Origin: Ophiura sarsii
Lineage: Eukaryota; Echinodermata; Ophiuroidea; Amphilepidida; Ophiuridae
Length of the DNA: 64,000 nucleotides
Assembly: GCA_035610835.1 (NCBI GenBank)
Contig: CM069449.1
Location: forward strand, 59,324,183 to 59,388,182
Direction of reading: 5' to 3'
Part shown: positions 44,143-55,599 of the stretch, one piece after another
Position numbering within the stretch: position 1 is the first letter of the stretch
Layout of the letters: every line of letters starts with the position of its first letter
Notes under the pieces: generated by a model
What the model was told of the DNA's origin: nothing
Database searches by the model: none
The model's input: only the letters and a program-made list of their open reading frames with translations
Position numbers and translations under genes: made by a program

Positions 44143-46010
44143 ATGTCTTGGCGGATACATCATGTCTCCCCATAATATGGTGTTTCTATAAGGTTACACC
44201 AATGTCTTGGCGGATATAATGTCACCTCATAATATGGTGTTTCTGTAAGGTTACACCAATGTCTTGGCGGATACACCATGTCACCTCATAATATGTTGTT
44301 TCTGTAAGGTTACACCAATGTCTTAGTGGATATAATGTTACCTCATAATATGGTGCTTGCTTCTGTAAGGTTACACCAATGTCTTGGCAGATAATATGTC
44401 ACCTCATAATATGTTGTTTCTGTAAGGTTACACCAATGTCTTGGCGGATATAATGTCACCTTATGATATGGTGTTTCTGTAAGGTTACACCAATGTCTTG
44501 GCGGATATAAAGTCACCTCATAATATGGTGTTTCTGTAAGGTTACACCAATGTCTTGGCGGATACATCATGTCACCTCATAATATGGTGTTTCTGTAAGG
44601 TTACACCAATGTCTTGGCGGATATATGTCACCTCATAATATGGTGTTTCTGTAAGGTTACACCAATGTCTTGGCGGATACACCATGTCACCTCATAATAT
44701 GTTGTTTCTGTAAGGTTACACCAATGTCTTAGTGGATATAATGTTACCTCATAATATGGTGCTTCTGTAAGGTTACACCAATGTTTTGGCAGATAATATG
44801 TCACCTCATAATATGTTGTTTCTGTAAGGTTACACCAATGTCTTGGCGGATATATGTCACCTCATAATATGGTGTTTCTGTAAGGTTACACCAATGTCTT
44901 GGCGGATATAATGTCACCTTATAATATGGTGTTTCTGTAAGGTTACATCTATGTCTTGGCGGATATAGTGTCACCTCATAATATGTTGTTTCTGTAAGGT
45001 TACACCAATGTCTTGGCGGATATATGTCACCTCATAATATGGTGTTTCTGTAAGGTTACACCAATGTCTTGGCGGATATAAAGTCACCTCATAATATAGT
45101 GTTTCTGTAAGGTTACACCAATGTCTTGGCGGATACACCATGTCACCTCATAATATGTTGTTTCTGTAAGGTTACACCAATGTCTTGGCGGATATATGTC
45201 ACCTCATAATATGGTGTTTCTGTAAGGTTACACCAATGTCTTGGCGGATATAAAGTCACCTCATAATATAGTGTTTCTGTAAGGTTACACCAATGTCTTG
45301 GCGGATACATCATGTCACCTCATAATATGTTGTTTCTGTAAGGTTACACCAATGTCTTGGCGGATATATGTCACCTCATAATATGGTGTTTCTGTAAGGT
45401 TACACCAATGTCTTGGCGGATACATCATGTCACCTCATAATATGGTGTTTCTGTAAGGTTACACCAATGTCTTGGCGGATATAAAGTCACCTCATAATAT
45501 AGTGTTTCTGTAAGGTTACACCAATGTCTTGGCGGATATATGTCACCTCATAATATGGTGTTTCTGTAAGGTTACACCAATGTCTTGGCGGATACATCAT
45601 GTCACCTCATAATATGGTGTTTCTGTAAGGTTACACCAATGTCTTGGCGGATATAATGTCAGCTCATAATATGGTGCTTCTGTAAGGTTACACCAATGTC
45701 TTGGCGAATATATGTCACCTCATAATATGGTGCTTCTGTAAGGTTACACCAATGTCTTGGCGGATATATGTCACCTCATAATATGGTGTTTCTGTAAGGT
45801 TACACCACAACAATGTCTTGGCGGATATAATGTCACCTCATAATATGGTGCTTCTGTAAGGTTACACCAATGTCTTGGCGGATATAATGTCACCTCATAA
45901 TATGGTGTTTCTGTAAGGTTACACCACAACAATGTCTTGGCGGATATAATGTCACCTCATAATATGGTGTTTCTGTAAGGTTACACCAATGTCTTGGAAA
46001 CTAAATATTG
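44143..46010 (+). repeat. Minisatellite, about 31 copies of a 55-62-bp unit
   Basis: The unit reads roughly GTAAGGTTACACCAATGTCT, TGGCGGATATAATGTCACCT, CATAATATGGTGTTTCT. Unit length varies mainly in the GGATA-TAATG/TACATCATG/TATATG segment, and variants recur in blocks, indicating higher-order amplification. An apparent 75-codon protein repeat on the minus strand is a by-product. Confidence 0.95.
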
Positions 46011-46941
46011 CCAGTCATCGGGAGAGAAGATCGAGATGTTGAATACGTGTGTCCATGAATACAAGTGCCAATTACAGTGCTAGGATTTTCCCGCGTCTTT
46101 ATGTGCAGCAGACGTTGTCGTGGATTTCTCTGGATTAGATTCATCCTTGCTCCGTGTCTTGCCATCGTCTGTCTGTTGCGATTGGTCTTCTTCTGTAATG
46201 AGATCGAAAGATTCATAGGGTAAAGATCGGCAGTCGTAATTAAAGTGTGTGTGACATGTGTTTAAGGTGGCTCTATTGGCCGATGAAAAATTTAGATTTC
46301 CTTTAAAATTTAGTATGTTCTAGCCCTTGGTCCAACGATTCTGGAACTGAAAATTTTATTTCAATCGGACAATCGGTTGCCGAGATATGGTAGGTCAAAG
46401 AGGCATAATACCAACATCTTTGGCAACAACTTTCTTTTATTTTCCTTATTTTTTCCAATTCCAGTTGCCATGTTATGTCCTATATGGCTAATTATGTATG
46501 CATGAAATATGCAAAGTAAAGTTTGTGGACTAATGAGATGAGCTATGATGATGTAACTTGGTACATGGGTAGAACACTTGAAGATCTAAAAACGTATGTT
46601 AGCTTTTGTCTAATTTCCATTACACAATACGAGCAATATGAATACAGTGTAAGGTGAAGAGTTTAGATGTGGGTCAGCACAATGTAGACTGACATTCTTT
46701 TTCTCTCAAGCTGATTGTGATATGAATACAGACTAAAAGGAAGGGCACATTTCTCTCGTCTACGTCTTCTGCAACACTCTTTTGTATATTGTGCAATATC
46801 GAGTATTGAACCGAACGTATATCATTCAACATGACTGTGACATAAAAATCATCTTTAAACATCTTCTTATTGTATACAGTATGTCAATAGAGTTCCTGCA
46901 AAACGCACACAAAAATCAATCCTATCACCTCTTTCACCAGA
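46011..46941. other. Unannotated DNA after the minisatellite
   Basis: No credible exon, repeat pair or mobile-element end seen. Confidence 0.5.
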
Positions 46942-47165
46942 AGCCTTCCACGCGGATTAGTTTTACCATTTCAAGCCGGATTTTGTAGAAGCCTTTCCCA
47001 ACTTTCAAAGCCTATCTCAAGACTTACTGAACCAATACTGGGAATGTTTGTACTTATTGTAATGTACTTCTCACGGTGATTCCAAATATGGTAATGAAAT
47101 GTTATGACTTAGAATTTTTTGCAAATTTTGAATGTCGTCTGCAGGCGCCCGCCGCGTGGAAAGTG
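46942..47165. mobile_element. MITE of the CACTTTCC family (copy B)
   Basis: The left end is degraded (GCCTTCCACGCGG); the right end CCGCGTGGAAAGTG is intact. The interior matches the right part of the 33266-35460 element (CTTTCCCAACTTTCAAAGCC, TATGGTAATGAAAT, AATGTCGTCTGCAG). Confidence 0.75.
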
Positions 47166-47251
47166 CAAAACAGCTAAAAAAGTTAAGCAATTCTCAATGC
47201 TCAAATAGAGCGCGTAAAAGCGATACGCTGGAGCTTCAAACACTTTTCAAA

Positions 47252-47392
47252 ATGAAGAAGAAGCCCTTCACTTATGCTTGTATAATTACGCTGATTTTGT
47301 CTTCATGGTCGGTGTCGGTACATGTAAAGGTACCACCAAAGATGCAGAATGATTTGCAATTGAGTTTAGTGCACTTCGGTTATGGTGCATGA
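47252..47392 (+). CDS. Candidate small secreted-type ORF (doubtful)
   Basis: A 46-codon frame starts MKKKPFTYACIITLILSSWS: three Lys, a hydrophobic core and a small-residue segment, as in a signal peptide. It could also be a first exon, since CATGTAAAG|GTACCA is a weak donor. No homology recognised, no TATA box seen, and it directly abuts a MITE, so chance is quite possible. Confidence 0.2.
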   Translation: MKKKPFTYACIITLILSSWSVSVHVKVPPKMQNDLQLSLVHFGYGA

Positions 47393-49117
47393 TACGATAC
47401 TGCAAAATGTGCACCGGACTGTTTATAATTTTTATTTATTTATTTATTTTTTTAAATTTTTTATCAAGTAATCTTTTTCTTTCTTTCTTTTTTTCCCCAT
47501 GTTTATAATTCTTGCTATCTACTGAAGATAGCAAGAGTCTGGATCTATTGCTGGCGCATATTCAGACATTCTATACCGGGATGGGGGAGGGGAGGGGAGG
47601 CGGCTAGTTACGAATTGTGAAATGATTTGTGACTAACTGACTAATCAACCAAGAAAGCAACTCGTTGCGGAGGGGGAGAGGCGGTCGGGGAGTTTTTTCG
47701 ACAAGAAAAAAACACGGACATATTACTTTAAAACTTACAAACCGTCATGACACCATATTCAGCACTCTCTCATGATTACTGCTAAACGAACTCATCAGGG
47801 GCAGATCCAGCGCATCAAAGGAGGGGCACCTGGGGTTACATTTGAACCATCGGGTAAGCGGCGCCGCGAGCATTGAGATCGGAGCGTTATATTATGTTTC
47901 TTAATTTAAAAAAAAGATCTCTAGTTTGTGCTCCTTGATTTTGTTTTGTTTATGTAGTTGGTTTGTTGTAGTGGGTTTCGCTTTTGCCTTTGTTTGTTTG
48001 GGCATTTTTTGTAGGCCTACTTTTATTGCTGTACTTTCAGTTAAATGATATGAGATTCTATTTGGTCATTTTATGCCGTATTTTCTATGCCTATCTTAAT
48101 GCCTATCTTTTTTACCTTCGGGTCTGATTAATGTTGTGCATTAAGATGCTAAAACGTTGACTCTCAAACCCGTCCCAGACCCTGTCATCCTAAGAAGAGC
48201 CTAACACCAAAAGTCTCAATTCGTTTTTATGAGTATCATCATACGGGAACTCCAGGAGGAAGTCATATTCATAACGGATGTTATCCATGCGCAATACAAG
48301 TAAACGTTTGCATGCATGTTTACACCTACACCAACGAATATATCAATCAATTCTGGTTCTAATACCACTATATTCAATAAGAAATAACTTCCGCCATAGC
48401 CTTTGGCACCTATCAATTTGCACCGCAACTTCCGGTCTTTATCACCCGACATTGATGACATCCTTCATTTTGCAACCCGTTAAAAAGCCGGTTATTGGGT
48501 GTTTTAATCGCAGAAATGAATGCCTGCAATCTCACGGCAAATGCCGTCGCCTTTTTCGCTGCAGTGAAAACACGCTTTTTGTCCGCCTTCGTCTGATGAC
48601 TCAACCGCGTGAAAACGAGATATACCGCCCTCATTTCGCAAATTAACCTGGTATGCAAAGTTACATTACCCGTGTATTATTCCAATTATCCATGGTAACC
48701 CTATCGGGTCACGAGGCCAAATAACGTTCATGGTTGTCTTGGTCTATAGTTTTTAATCGGTGTAACACGTTCGTCATGTGATTGAACAAAACTGAACTTA
48801 TTTCACACTCGTAACCAATCAACGAATATCAAGTTGATCTATAATTGTACGTTCCGGGCCAAGTCATTAATCATGTGCCGTGAATATTTTATAATTTAAG
48901 TGATACCCTATATAGGCCTACTGTACTACAATGATAGGGCATAATTCTGTTATACCCTACACACCAACATCGATCGGTAGTATGCGTCGTTCTTAAAAAA
49001 TCATGCACTATAAATACCTCTGTGAAGGGTATAACAGAATTACTCTACGCATATAGTCGGGCATATAGTATTAGATCCTGTTTTGTATGCAAATGCAAGT
49101 ATCATGTTAGTCAAGCC
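47393..49117. other. Unannotated DNA
   Basis: TTTA-rich and TTTC-rich simple tracts at 47425-47495, G-rich patch at 47580-47605. Short frames at 48216-48658 on both strands show no recognisable domain and no supporting splice sites. Confidence 0.45.
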
Positions 49118-49321
49118 TTATATATGTACAAATATACTGAGCGAACCTGGTTTGTACTCCTCTAGCAGTGCCGGGTCTTTCTCGTGAGGTTCCAAACAAA
49201 GTACCGCTGACGTAGGTCGAAAGTCTATCTTTTGAACGTCTTTGTCTAACAATCCTACCGTAGACCTATCGGAAGCATCATGTAGCTGCTGACTAGCTGG
49301 ACTATCCTTACCTTCCGCCAT
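49118..49321 (-). CDS. Candidate first exon of an unknown gene
   Basis: The frame starts at an ATG in a favourable context (AAAATGGCGG) and encodes MAEGKDSPASQQLHDASDRS, then TVGLLDKDVQKIDFRPTSAV and LEPHEKDPALLEEYKPG. Composition is protein-like and hydrophilic. A possible donor follows YKPG (CAG|GTTCGC, weak); a GTAAGG just after codon 4 is the other option. No downstream exon found in the stretch to its left. Function unknown. Confidence 0.3.
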   Translation of the reverse strand: MAEGKDSPASQQLHDASDRSTVGLLDKDVQKIDFRPTSAVLCLEPHEKDPALLEEYKPGSLSIFVHI

Positions 49322-50545
49322 TTTTAAAGTGAGTGGGCTGTGTCAGGTTGTGCGGAAGGTGTGTAATGGGAGGAAAGCCTAAACATGACCTATATACACG
49401 AAATGGGTTCTGTTTGTGGTTTGTGCCAATATCCGCCAGGTTCTTAACCCCGTTCTTAACATTGCTTAATGCGCTGTCGAGTACTCTCAAATTCTCAATG
49501 TGATATAGCCTTTTTATAGGCCTAAGTTGTCATCGAATCTTTATAGGGACGATTCTCAACACGTTTTGGGTCATGGCATGGTTTAATTTATCGCAATACT
49601 ACATGGCCTAGCATGGCATTAGCAATACTTGAATCACCTGCGGGTAATATCCCAATGATAATATAGGCCTATCGTCATGGGTCATTTCGATTTATACTGA
49701 TCAGAGTGTATAGGCTCAACATGGAACACACAAATCAGCTATCTGGTCTAGAATAAAAGTTGTAAAAGATCCCTAATGGTCACTGGCACAACCCACAGAA
49801 AATCTCTTCATTCTGGATCCTCTTGTTTTACAAATCATGGACCAAATACTGATAAAAATCGTTCAAGATAATATTTCACAACAAATTTTCCAAGGTCAAA
49901 TTGACATAAAATTGAGACACGTGTCCCTACGTTTGCGAAAAGATATGACGTCGCTCCCAACACAGGGGATTCCCAATATGCAAATTTGATTTCATGCAAC
50001 AGGTGACCGGACCACAGTCTGGACACTGAACATATCCCTCCGCCACAATTTGCATAGATGATGGACAGATGACAAGCAGTACGGTATAGTGTACATCATG
50101 GATTATTCCATTTCATTCTCAGGTACAAGACCGTGGTACATTATGATTTCAATTATACTTTAACAAACCTTACATTGGTATATCATTCCTTTGCTTCCAC
50201 TATGGTATTTAAACGCCTCGCTTGGTTAAAATCATTGCAGACTTAATCCAAAATGCCTCGTTTGATGGGAATCATTGCGGAAATGATCCAAAATGTTAAA
50301 AAGTTACGAGGTATGGCTGGTTTTAGAACACATTTCACCAGAAATCATGAGTGCCGCACACATATTGAACCAATGTGCTTATCCCTCGTTCAAAATGGAA
50401 GAATCAGAGGAGGGTGGTAATGAAATCTATCAAAAAACAAAAAACAAATTGATGGTTTTTTCTGATGGTGATTGATGACGATGACGGTGATGATGGCATA
50501 TTTCCCCAAACATAGAAATGGGAATTTCCGAAACAAAATTAGGCC
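49322..50545. other. Unannotated DNA upstream of the dynein light chain gene
   Basis: No exon supported. A doubled phrase at 50216-50293 (AAATGCCTCG/AAACGCCTCG with ATCATTGC and AATCCAAAATG) is a small local duplication. Confidence 0.45.
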
Positions 50546-50553
50546 TATAAAAG
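50546..50553 (+). promoter_or_regulatory. TATA box of the dynein light chain gene
   Basis: TATAAAAG, 126 bp upstream of the start codon and 119 bp past its own last base. Position is plausible for a 5' UTR of roughly 95 nt. Confidence 0.55.
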
Positions 50554-50671
50554 AGCAAGAATTCGCGCATTTGAGGCATTATCGTGTCGAAATCCTTGGA
50601 GAGATTTTCGCTCTACAATTTGACAACTTTTATAAAAATAGATAGCGACCTAAACATCTGATCAATTCAAG

Positions 50672-50759
50672 ATGCCAAAAGGAAATGAAACACAAGCTTA
50701 TTATGGGTATTATGGTAAACCAAGTAGCCAGACAGTCGGCTACGAAACATCGGAGAAAG
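50672..50759 (+). CDS. DYNLL: LC8-type dynein light chain gene, exon 1 (N-terminal extension)
   Basis: 88 nt: 29 codons plus one base, ending at AAAG|GTAAGT, a strong donor. It encodes MPKGNETQAYYGYYGKPSSQ and TVGYETSEK. No equivalent exists in ordinary 89-residue LC8 proteins; the Tyr-Gly-rich segment looks disordered. The link to exon 2 rests on matching phase (G plus GT makes Gly), the TATA box upstream and the absence of another gene between. A first exon with the same length and phase lies at 59002-59089. Confidence 0.72.
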
Positions 50760-52119
50760 GTAAGTAATCGTATATCAAAATGATGAAGTCCAAGAAAAAA
50801 GTGAATATATAACTGTATACATACCGGAATTATTAGTTTGTGAAATCGTCAGAAAACCTGGTCTGTGTATAACCGTCATGGCGTTATTTATGAAACTTGT
50901 ATAGCGTAGGTCTAATTGCTGAAACAGAATAAAGATACAAATATAATATTATCAACAAGATTCATTGTAACAACAGACAGATAGGTCTAACTAAATATGA
51001 AAAAATCCCAAAACATCAAAATATAATTGTATCTTGCAATCACAGCGTGGTATTGCTTCAGAGTCGTACATAATTGAAGTTTGTGTATGCATGTATGTCG
51101 AAATTAGCAGTATGTACTGTAATAGGCTAAAAGTTATTCGTGTTTGGGATTATCATCCACGTTGTCGGGAATCCTATACTAGGTTTAAGATTTCGACAAA
51201 GACGATACATCGGTTTCATGATATTATTTGATAGCACAATTCATTTGAATTATGAAAAGAAGAAAAAAAACCGCGTTTCAAAATAAGACTGTCTTTAGCT
51301 GATTTTGGTGCAATTTCGGAATTGCTTACCAAAATCTGATTTCGCTACGTTGTCCGACCAATTTGAGCCCCAAAATAATCAGCAATAATAGTTCAAAAGT
51401 TACAGTGCTTGATAATGTTCATATATTTTGGGTTAACATCCTCTTAAGAGAACATTTCCTGCATATATGGATAAGCTTATCCATGTTGTCAGCGTTGACG
51501 ACGTATGGCAGTAGGCCTATATTATCAACTAAATCAATGTTAACTCCAACGCCATCGTTAGCGACGTACAGTATGTGTATAGCAGTAATAGGTCTTACAT
51601 GTTATCTCCGATCATCCCTTTGATGAATTGTAAATTATCTCAGGTTTTGATGCCTCCTTTGTTTTTTAGTTATACGTTCATTTCGGGGTTATTCGATATT
51701 GTCATGGTTATCAACGTTGGCGACCTATGTGTCAGGGAGCTGGTTGTCATGGTTATCTAGATCGCCACAACGTTGGAAGTCGCAGCGGCGCTGGCATAAA
51801 ACTAGGTGCGAAGCTATTATTTTTTTCATTTGGAATAAGTAATTTATTGGTGGGGGGGGGGGGGGGGGGGAGGGAAAACGACTTGACTATACATTAGGCT
51901 TATACTTTTGCTTGTGAGAAACCACACAAGAAACACATGACAAAATCCACAAAACCCTTGCTTTCCTTAAAAATTAAGGGCGCATCTCTATATGGAATGA
52001 CTCGCCTTTACTTAAAACCCTTTTCACAGACACTAGTTATCTTCAAAAGGTGCCTTATTTGAATACAAATTCGCTTAGTTCATACTGGACGTTTTGTTTT
52101 GTTTCGTTCTTCTTATCAG
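50760..52119 (+). other. Intron 1 of the dynein light chain gene
   Basis: GTAAGT at the start, TTCTTATCAG at the end. It holds a G18-20 tract near 51852-51870 and a stretch around 51370-51430 similar to 9985-10035 (AATAGTTCAAAAGTTACAG, CTTGATAA-GTTCAT), a dispersed repeat fragment. Confidence 0.6.
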
Positions 52120-52206
52120 GTTCCTCAAAGTGCGGAGGCACTAGCAAATCCAAAGGAGGCTACGGCGGCAAGTCATGCTCGGGAAAAGGGGGTTCTTCGA
52201 AAGGGG
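52120..52206 (+). CDS. DYNLL: LC8-type dynein light chain gene, exon 2 (Gly/Ser/Lys-rich)
   Basis: 87 nt after TCTTATCAG. It encodes SSKCGGTSKSKGGYGGKSCS and GKGGSSKG, a low-complexity basic linker. The donor used here is GGGG|GTAAAA, because the stronger-looking GTAAGC ten bases later would bring a stop codon in exon 3. Phase 1 at both ends matches exons 1 and 3. Confidence 0.68.
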
Positions 52207-52274
52207 GTAAAAAGTAAGCAGGAATTTCCTTCGATATTATTTTCAATTGTGTTCCTTTACCACTCTATGTGCAG

Positions 52275-52549
52275 AGACTCCAAGTGAGAGAAGAGCCGTC
52301 GTCAAGGCTTCTGACATATCGGAGGACATGCAGCAGGAGGCCATCGATTGCATGACACATGCCATGGAGAAATTCAACATAGAAAAGGATATCGCCGCGT
52401 ACATCAAGAAGGAGTTCGACAAGAAGCACAATCCAATCTGGCATTGCATTGTGGGAAGGAACTTTGGCAGCTACGTGACGCACGAGACCAAACATTTCAT
52501 TTATTTCTACTTGGGACAGATTGCTGTACTTCTTTTTAAATCAGGATAA
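52275..52549 (+). CDS. DYNLL: LC8-type dynein light chain gene, exon 3 (complete LC8 domain)
   Basis: The acceptor is CTATGTGCAG. The exon encodes the whole LC8 fold: [60 protein letters not shown] and [16 protein letters not shown], then TAA. LC8 dimers bind TQT-type peptides in dynein intermediate chain and many other partners. The groove-forming [12 protein letters not shown] and FYLGQ segments are intact, and the His near the dimer interface is kept (KKHNP, usually KKYNP). The whole reconstructed protein is 149 residues, about 60 longer than standard LC8, all of it N-terminal. Confidence 0.95.
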
Positions 52550-53627
52550 GATGAAGTGATTAATACTTTTCGGTTTTTCTTGTACATATTTCAAGGTGAA
52601 TGTCCAGTATATTTAATGAGCGGAAGTCATGTGACCACACGTGATCAAAAATCTTTCTCAAGACAGTGACTTATCCAATTGTTAAATAAGCTGCGTTCGG
52701 AAACCTACCAAGTTTCATACAGTATTTAACCGCGTTCTATTTTAGACAGCCTTGATAAACATTGAACATGGCAGACAAAATACCGATCAGTACCCACTTT
52801 TCCGCAAATTAATATTGTACATGTACTAACTTTCCGGTGCTCCAGATAAAAACGGAACCTTCAACTGGATTCGAACAAAAAGTTACCAGAACAGCTATAC
52901 TAAACATACAACCAGAAGGCGACCATGATATAGTCATCCCACAAGCATTGAAATGCTTCGACTCTGAGAACAAAATCCTGTTTTAAAGTGCCTTATAATA
53001 ACGCTTGTTGTTACATACTCACTGCTAATTTCTTTTCTTCAAACTTACTGTTGTTTTTGCAGATGATTATGTAGAGGCAAGTTATCGCCAACATAGATCA
53101 GTATTTACGACACGCCGTCATCTCAGGACCTTCCCACAGCACCCTTTTACCTCTACGACCTCTCTTTCATCAGGACCTAACAGCATCTCGTCAACATCGT
53201 AGCCAAGAGTCAACGGGAATTCCGTCAGCAGGACTTTCTGATGGCGAGATGATTTAAAATTACCAAGCACTAGAGCTATCTCATCTGATTCACAGTTTAG
53301 CCTATAGCCGACTTCCTTAGACTCTTCGTTTCGGTCTGTTGATGAAAATTAGGAGAAAAAACACTTTTCATTTAAACATAATGACTTAAAAACTGTATAT
53401 AATTACACATCTTAAAGAAAAAACACGTCAACACATTCTCTGTTACAATGTTTAAAACATAATTAACAACCGATCACCTACAGCAAATATTGGGCTATCC
53501 AGATTCAGCCGTACTATAACAGTCCACTTAGGCCTTTAAGTCCTCTGCGCAGTAACGTCAGTGAGTGTCTCAGTCATAGGAGTGTTTATACACTAGCATT
53601 GTTAGCGTGAGTATCACTATTTACATT
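52550..53627. other. Downstream of the dynein light chain gene; nothing firm
   Basis: Contains the probable 3' UTR. A TTTTTGCAG at 53052-53060 resembles an acceptor but the following sequence meets a stop (ATGATTATGTAG) at once. No other gene recognised. Confidence 0.4.
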
Positions 53628-53757
53628 CTTAAAATACCGGGGTCAAATATGCACACAACTTTAAAAAAGGGGTCAAAATTTAAACTTTCAAATCAAGTTT
53701 GACCCCATTTTTAGGTTGTGTGCATAATTTGACCCAGCTATTTTAAGAGTGTATGTT
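53628..53757. mobile_element. Short hairpin element, about 130 bp
   Basis: ACATTCTTAAAATA...GGGTCAAATATGCACACAAC pairs with GTTGTGTGCATAATTTGACC...TATTTTAAGAGTGT. The loop is about TTTAAACTTTCAAATC. Non-coding. Confidence 0.75.
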
Positions 53758-53880
53758 TGATCGCGAGGATTTACACGCCAGTGAATTTAAAGTCGATCAT
53801 AACGAATGATGCACTGACTTTATTGCACAGAGGCTGGTTAACGAGGTAAAGTGTTAGTAAATGCGGATGTAATGGATGTA

Positions 53881-54124
53881 CACTCTCAGAAAAAATGGTA
53901 CTAAAAGTGTCCTCTATATAACCTCTAATGGTTCTCCATCAAACCAAACAGTGTTCTACAAAGGTTATGAAGATACTTATTTAGTTCATAAAGACCCATG
54001 ATTCTTATGAACCACATACAATTGGTTCATAAGAATGTTTAGGGTTCCTCAATGTTTTAAGAACCATTTTTATGAGGTTATTCTTATGAGTTCCATATAG
54101 AGGACAATTTTGTTTCTGAGAGTG
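53881..54124. mobile_element. MITE of the CACTCTYAGAAA family, 244 bp
   Basis: Ends CACTCTCAGAAA and the inverse, left flank TA. The interior has GTGTCCTCTATATAACC and its inverse near the ends plus GGTTCATAAGAA/GAACC blocks. A related element is at 55366-55599; an internal fragment at 30110-30370. Confidence 0.75.
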
Positions 54125-54165
54125 TGATGGTTTTTCCTATTTAATGAATATGTATAGGGTAGTAG

Positions 54166-54454
54166 TACTGCGAAACTAATACGTAATGCTCAAACGTATA
54201 AGTGACTTGTACGTAAGATAAATACGATAGCAAATAAACTTTGCATCAGTTACGTACAAGTACCCATAAAAATAGAACAAACCCAATGCAAATATTTTCA
54301 TAATAATATAGAAGTATTTGTATTGGCATCAGTTCGATTTTCAAGGTTGCTTGTACGTAATGGTGAAGCTGCAAAATATTACTTTGGTGCCTATCGTATA
54401 AGTCTTACGTACAAGTCACTTATACGTATGGACCTTACGTACTGGGTTTGCAAT
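54166..54454. mobile_element. Inverted-repeat MITE, about 290 bp
   Basis: The arms share ACGTATAAGTGACTTGTACG and its inverse (54194-54213, 54413-54432) and a more degraded outer part (ACTGCGAAACTAATACGTAA versus ATTGCAAACCCAGTACGTAA). Confidence 0.75.
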
Positions 54455-54706
54455 GTTTTTCAAGATGTTGTTAATATTTTTCAGTAAAATCAAATTATAT
54501 TTATTTAACATAGGAATTTCGTTAAAAATGCACGTATCATGTAAATAGCATTACAATACAATTCAGTAGCTTTATTAAGGATTTTACTCGAGACACATTC
54601 ATGGACCTGGCGCCTGACAACTGTTTACACCACTCATGACAAGGTTGCCTTCGACACTTGAGTGTAATACATGAACATGTGCTTTATTAAATGTATATCT
54701 GTGTAA

Positions 54707-55024
54707 GGGTCCATATCCAAACTCTCAGTGCTTTTAAAGCATTTTTCTAGCGATTTAAAAGCGCTTTTCCAACGGTATTTCAATAGTATTTCTTAAAGAA
54801 TATAACACAACCTTCCTTGCGCCTTTGATCTGTCTGCTTCACTAATGCAGCCATCGAGAGTACTACAATAGTTATATTGTTAACGCCAGATAAGTAGAGA
54901 GGTTTCTAGTTAATCACCGATCTTTTTCCGATGCTTTTAACAATAGAACGAAATACCGTTGGAAAAGCGCTTTTAAATCGCTAGAAAAATGCTTTAAAAG
55001 CACTGAGAGTTTGGATATGGACCC
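54707..55024. mobile_element. MITE, 318 bp, perfect 75-bp arms, TAA duplication
   Basis: 54707-54781 and 54950-55024 are exact inverse complements beginning GGGTCCATATCCAAACTCTC. Flanked by TAA on both sides (54704-54706, 55025-55027), the 3-bp TWA pattern of PIF/Harbinger elements. No mismatch in the arms implies recent activity. Confidence 0.92.
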
Positions 55025-55105
55025 TAAGAGAATATTCATTTGTATTCATTTTAAGTCAACATATTCAATGCGTTGAAGGTAGTAGTTTAGTCTCTTCTGT
55101 CTAAA

Positions 55106-55293
55106 CACTTTCCACGCGGTAGTATAGCATTTCATCACCATATCTGGAAACACCATGAGAAATGCATTAAAATAAGTACAACAATGCCCGGAATTGGTTC
55201 AGTAATTCTTGAGAGAGGCCTTGACAGTTGGGAAAGGTTTCTGACAAATTTGTATTGTATATTGTACAATTAATAATAGCCGCGATGAAAGTG
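55106..55293. mobile_element. MITE of the CACTTTCC family (copy C)
   Basis: CACTTTCCACGCGG at the left; the right end CGCGATGAAAGTG is followed by TTAA. The left flank is CTAAA, one change from TTAA. The interior matches the other copies in inverted order. Confidence 0.75.
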
Positions 55294-55365
55294 TTAAAGT
55301 GACAACACCAGTCATGGTTTACAACGTCCTCTTCCCACACAAAATGTAGAATTAGTTAAATATAC

Positions 55366-55599
55366 CACTCTTAGAAAAAGTGTTCTTGGTTTTCCTCTAT
55401 GCAGTGACCCTCAGTGAAAACAGTCTATAAACTTATAGATTCTAGAGTTTAGAAAGAACTCAAAAAGGTTCTAGAGCCAATTTAGGTTCTAAATACACAG
55501 AAGCTTTGGTTAATTCATAGAACCTTTTAAGGTTCCACGTACTGGACAGTTGAAGAACCTTTTTAGGTTTTATACTTGGAACCTTTTTTTCTAAGAGTG
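55366..55599. mobile_element. MITE of the CACTCTYAGAAA family, 234 bp
   Basis: Ends CACTCTTAGAAAAA and inverse. The interior has repeated AGAACCTTTT / AAAAGGTTCT blocks that can fold on themselves. Confidence 0.75.

Noticed and set aside
44143..46010. Regular repeats reminiscent of a CRISPR array
   Set aside because: Units are contiguous and nearly identical, with no unique spacers, and the DNA is eukaryotic. It is a minisatellite.
48216..48658. Overlapping frames of 81-122 codons on both strands
   Set aside because: No domain, no splice support, and composition shifts between frames; treated as chance.
52207..52217. Donor GTAAGC at 52214 for dynein light chain exon 2
   Set aside because: It leaves two bases, which puts a stop codon at the start of exon 3; GTAAAA at 52207 keeps the frame.
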